From contig JAOSKK010000007.1 of assembly GCA_027493615.1 (NCBI GenBank), positions 1 to 64,000 on the forward strand: DNA of 64,000 bases, in the 5' to 3' direction. The translations under genes were made by a program, and so were the position numbers. The notes under the pieces are model-generated. The model made no database searches. It was not told the origin of the DNA and saw nothing but the letters and a program-made list of their open reading frames with translations. Positions 60,666 through 64,000 of the stretch are shown here, piece after piece; the stretch's first letter is position 1; every line of letters begins with the position of its first letter. The stretch comes from Verrucomicrobiota bacterium (GTDB lineage Bacteria; Verrucomicrobiota; Verrucomicrobiia; Limisphaerales; J093).

Positions 60666-63600
60666 TCACGCCCCCTTCGCCCGCCGGTACCGGTCGAACA
60701 TCCACGAGAGGAAATCGTGGGCGAAGTCGGGGTTGTCGGTGACCTGCTTGTAGAACTTGAAGTTGGCGTCGACCATCTCCTGAAGCCGGTCGTTGACGAT
60801 CTGCTCGAACGTCAGACGGGCGTCCTCGGGCGGGTTCACCTGGATGCTCGCCGCCAACGCCGGGTCGTTGGCAATCCGCTGCTCGAGCTGCCGGATGAAC
60901 ACCTTGTCTTCCTCGGTGAAGTCGGTCCCGAACCGCTCGTTCAACTGCCGGATGATCTGCGACAGCGGTTCCAGGTCTTCGGGCCGGACACCGCCCTCGT
61001 CCTTCGGCGTCATCGGATCCAGTTCCTCGGTGCCTTTCTTGAGCCGAATCCTCGCCGTCCCGGTCTTCCTCAGCCGGTAGGCATCGAGGTCAATGTTCTG
61101 CTGGACCTCGACCGGCAACGGCTCCCGGTGAACGGGCAGCAACCGCCCGAGCAGCTTGGCGAACACGAAGAGCTTCTCGAGGTCCGTGTCCGTGAATGTG
61201 ATGACCTGCGACAGGAAGGCGTAGAGCCGGACGTAATCCACGAGACAACCTCGGAAGTCGGACTGGGTGTCCAACGCCGCTTCCTCGTAGCGGTCCACCA
61301 CCGGGGCGAGCACGGCCTGGAGCTTGTCCTGCGTACCCTTCGGGTCGAAATAGACGGCGGCGAACCTCTCCACCTCCGGCCCGGTGAACAGGTGGAACCC
61401 TTCGAGTCGGGCCTGGAGGTCGTAGAGCAGGTTCGGATCGGTCGCCCCCTTCAAGAGCGTCCGTTCGTAGTAGGGCTGAAACGCCTTCTGGATCTCCTCG
61501 GCCTCGTTGGCGAAATCCAGGACCATCGTGTCCTCCTTGTCGGGCGGACAGATCCGGTTGAGGCGGGACAACGTCTGGACGGCGTTCACGCCGCCGAGTT
61601 TCTTGTCCACGTACATCGTCTGAAGCAACGGCTGGTCGAACCCGGTCTGGAACTTGTTCGCCACGATGAGGAGCCGAAACTCCTGCTGCTTGAACGTCTC
61701 CGCCGTGGCCGTCTCCGGAACGGACTTCCCCACGGACAATGTGTTCATGCCCGACTCGGTGTAGTCCTTCCCGCCATCCCGCACGGTGCCGGAGAAGGCA
61801 ACCAACGCTTGGAACGGGCAGCCCTTCGCCTGCAGGTACGCATCCACCGCCAGCTTGTAGCGAACGGCGTGAAGTCGTGACCGGGTGACAATCATCGCCT
61901 TGGCCCGGCCCCCGATGCGGTGGAGCACGTTGTTCCGGAAATGCTCAACCATGATGGCGACCTTTTTCCCGATGGCGTGCGGGCTCAGGCCGACGAACGA
62001 CTTGAGCAGGGATTCCGCCTTCTCCCGGTCGTAGGCGGGGTCGTCTTTGACCTTCTTGAGCAACGCCCAGAAGCTCTGGTACGTGGTGTAGTGCTCCAAC
62101 ACGTCGAGGATGAACTTCTCCTCGATGGCCTGCCGCATCGAATACAGGCTGAAGGGCTCGAACTTGCCGTCGGGTCGCTTGCGCCCGAACAGTTCCAGCG
62201 TCTTGTTCTTCGGGGTGGCCGTGAAGGCGAAGTAGCTGACGTTCGGCAGTCGCCCCCGCCGCTTCATCTCGGCCACGATGCGGTCTTCGAGGTCGTCCTC
62301 CGGACTCCCGTCCTGCACTTCGGCTTCGTCCAACGAGTCGGTGGCGAGGACCTGCTTGAGGCTCTTGGTGCTTTCGCCCGACTGGCTGGAGTGGGCCTCG
62401 TCGATGATGACGGCGAACCGTTTACCTTTGAGGGCCCCCATCTGGTCGGCGATCACGGGGAACTTCTGGAGCGTGGTGACGATGATGGTCTTGCCGTCTT
62501 CCAGGGCCTGCTTCAACTGCCGGGCGGTCGTGTCGATGTTCTCGACCACGCCCAAGGTCTGCTCGAACTGGCGCACCGTTCGTTGAAGCTGACGGTCGAG
62601 GACACGCCGGTCGGTGATGACGATGATCGAGTCAAACACCCGCTCATCCTTGGTGTCGTGGAGCACCGACAACTGGTGGGCGAGCCAGGCGATGGTGTTG
62701 CTCTTGCCGCTCCCGGCACTGTGCTGGACGAGGTAGCAGTGCCCCACCCCCCGGTCCAGGGCATCCGCCACAATCCGCCGCACACAATCCAGTTGATGGT
62801 AGCGGGGGAACAGGAGTTTCCTCTCCCCGGTCTTGTTCCCCTTGTCGTCCTCGATCTCGACGATGTGGATGAAGTGCTGGAGCAGGTTCAACACGCTGTC
62901 CGGTGCCCAGACCTGTTCCCACAGGTAGGCGGTCGGGAACCCCTTCCATGACGGCGGATTGCCGGCGCCGAGGTTGTGGCCCTGGTTGAAGGGCAGGAAC
63001 CGGGTCTGGCCGCCCCGCAGTTCCGTCGTGACGTAAACCAGTGACGGATCCACGGCGAAATGCGCCAGGCAACGCCCGAACCGGAACAACGGCTCCTTCG
63101 GGTCACGGTCCAACCGGTACTGCTTCACCCCGTCCTGGACCGTCTGGCCTTGGAACGGGTTCTTCAGCTCCGCCGTGAACAACGGCAGACCGTTCAGGAA
63201 GATCGCCATGTCGAGGGACTTCTCGGTCTTCGGGCTGTACCGGATCTGGCGGACGACGACGAACTGGTTGGCCCGGTAGAGCTTCTGGGCCGACTCGTTC
63301 AGCCCCGAGGCGGGACGGAAGAACACCAAGCGGAACTTGCAGCCGTTGGCCTTGATGCCCTTGCGGAGGACATGGAGCGTGCCGTGTTTCTGAATCTCCG
63401 AGGCCAGCCGCTTCAGCAGGAGCGGTTTGGCGTCTGCCCCGTGCTGGGCCAGCAGCTTCTGCCACTCCTTGGGCTGACTGGCACGGAGGAAATCGAGGAC
63501 CTCCTGCGGGATGAGGCACAGTTCCCGGTCGTAGTCCGTGGGTTCCCGGCGACGGTAGCCCCAGACAGGTACAGGCCCCGTGGTCGCTCGCCCAACGCCC

Positions 63601-63687
63601 CCGCCTCCCGCTCATCTCCCCGCTCAGCGGGTCACCCAATAGGGCCGACTCGATGGCGGTCTCGAAGTTCTTCTCGGTCGTGTCCAC
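60666..63687 (-). CDS. hsdR: type I restriction enzyme R subunit
   Basis: About 1,005 residues. The N-terminal nuclease region has LFTAELKNPFQGQTVQDGVK (ExK part of a PD-(D/E)xK site). The DEAD-type translocase has HSAGSGKSNTIAWLAHQL (Walker A), IIDEAHSSQSGESTKSL (Walker B, DEAH), FTATPKNKTLELFG (motif III), and a second RecA-like domain with NKFQTGFDQPLLQTMYVDK and VQTLSRLNRI. This is the ATP-driven DNA translocase and nuclease of a type I system. A slip near 63590 separates the first 30 residues (GTG 63685-63687, TEKNFETAIESALL). No hsdM or hsdS is in the window; they would lie beyond position 64000 or elsewhere. Confidence 0.93.
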
Positions 63688-63722
63688 GTGGCCTTAACGC
63701 AGGGCCGGAGAAGACGCCGGGC

Positions 63723-63947
63723 TTAGGCATACGCCGCCTCGAAGCGAGTCACGAACACATCGTTTCGATACCGGCGCTGGACTTCTTCCGGGGGGCGCAC
63801 TCCAGGAACAACTCCACCGCTTCCTTGAGATTCGCCAGCGCCTCCTCGACGGTCTGGCCCCTGACTGGCCACGTCCAGTTCAGGGCACAGCGAGACGAAC
63901 CCATCGTTCTCCCGCTCCAACACCGCGGTCAGGTTCAAGGTCTTCAT
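63723..63947 (-). CDS. HicB-family antitoxin-like protein (frameshifted)
   Basis: A short protein from ATG 63945-63947. The start LNLTAVLERENDGFVSLCPE followed by LDVASQG is the typical HicB N-terminal RNase-H-like fold. The next part in a neighbouring frame reads TVEEALANLKEAVELFLE, again HicB-like, and the end is PPEEVQRRYRNDVFVTRFEA. Two one-base slips (near 63860 and 63795) explain this. In HicAB systems HicB neutralises the HicA mRNA interferase, but solitary HicB-like proteins also exist and no hicA is visible before the window edge. It is 36 nt upstream of hsdR in the same direction. Confidence 0.7.
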   Translation of the reverse strand: MKTLNLTAVLERENDGFVSLCPELDVASQGPDRRGGAGESQGSGGVVPGVRPPEEVQRRYRNDVFVTRFEAAYA

Positions 63948-64000
63948 CGTCGTCTGCCGGCAGCGTACCCGCTTCCGGAGCCAGCCTCAAGGGCCGGGAC

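Noticed and set aside
60666..63947. A complete defence island
   Set aside because: Only hsdR and a HicB-like frame are visible; no methylase, specificity subunit or other defence gene, so the claim cannot be supported here.

Overview
The window looks like Verrucomicrobiota DNA, most like the Limisphaerales/Pedosphaera type. This is a judgement from gene content, not a search. The sequence is GC-rich. It carries ECF sigma factors paired with WD40-bearing Ser/Thr kinases, DUF1080, LamG/Ig/lamin-tail secreted proteins, FG-GAP/ASPIC and multihaem cytochrome proteins, Tat-exported sugar-isomerase-like proteins and many palindromic intergenic repeats. No rRNA or tRNA gene was recognised.

Layout. 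1-6.7 kb: the 3' part of a dus gene, a small basic protein with a clear terminator, an SDR/DUF2867 gene coupled to a small membrane protein, a repeat-rich gap, ubiX and a large secreted LamG/C25-like protein. 6.8-13.5 kb: a carotenoid-type membrane protein, an operon of three CNNM/CorC-like proteins on the minus strand, a secreted alpha/beta hydrolase and a DUF1080 protein. 14-29.6 kb: a regulatory region with one decayed and two complete ECF sigma genes, two very large kinase-WD40 genes, several small exported or unknown proteins, and five copies of a conserved 29-nt site (GTAA(C/G)-N20-GTA) that looks like an ECF-type promoter. 29.8-35.1 kb: a DUF2760-Hsp70-Hsp70(DUF3731) chaperone-like operon. 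35.2-46.8 kb: a giant LamG-repeat surface protein, an Ig/lamin-tail protein, tandem GDP-mannose 4,6-dehydratase paralogues, a TIM-barrel isomerase-like protein and a sialidase. 46.9-50.8 kb: a third ECF-kinase module. 51.3-64 kb: a haloperoxidase-like protein, a DUF3455 protein, an MBL/beta-CASP nuclease, an FG-GAP/ASPIC protein coupled to a pentahaem cytochrome-TPR protein, a HAD phosphatase, an HsdR type I restriction subunit and a HicB-type antitoxin.

About forty single-base frameshifts break some twenty otherwise good genes. Many fall in G/C homopolymers, so uncorrected long-read error is the best explanation. Such genes are given here as one feature spanning all frames.

The most interesting non-coding content is (i) the conserved ECF-type promoter-like site, (ii) strict 7-nt-period repeat tracts that occur between genes and also inside two kinase genes, where two of the tracts are each exactly ten heptamers long, and (iii) three families of palindromic intergenic elements, two of which tend to sit just after stop codons.
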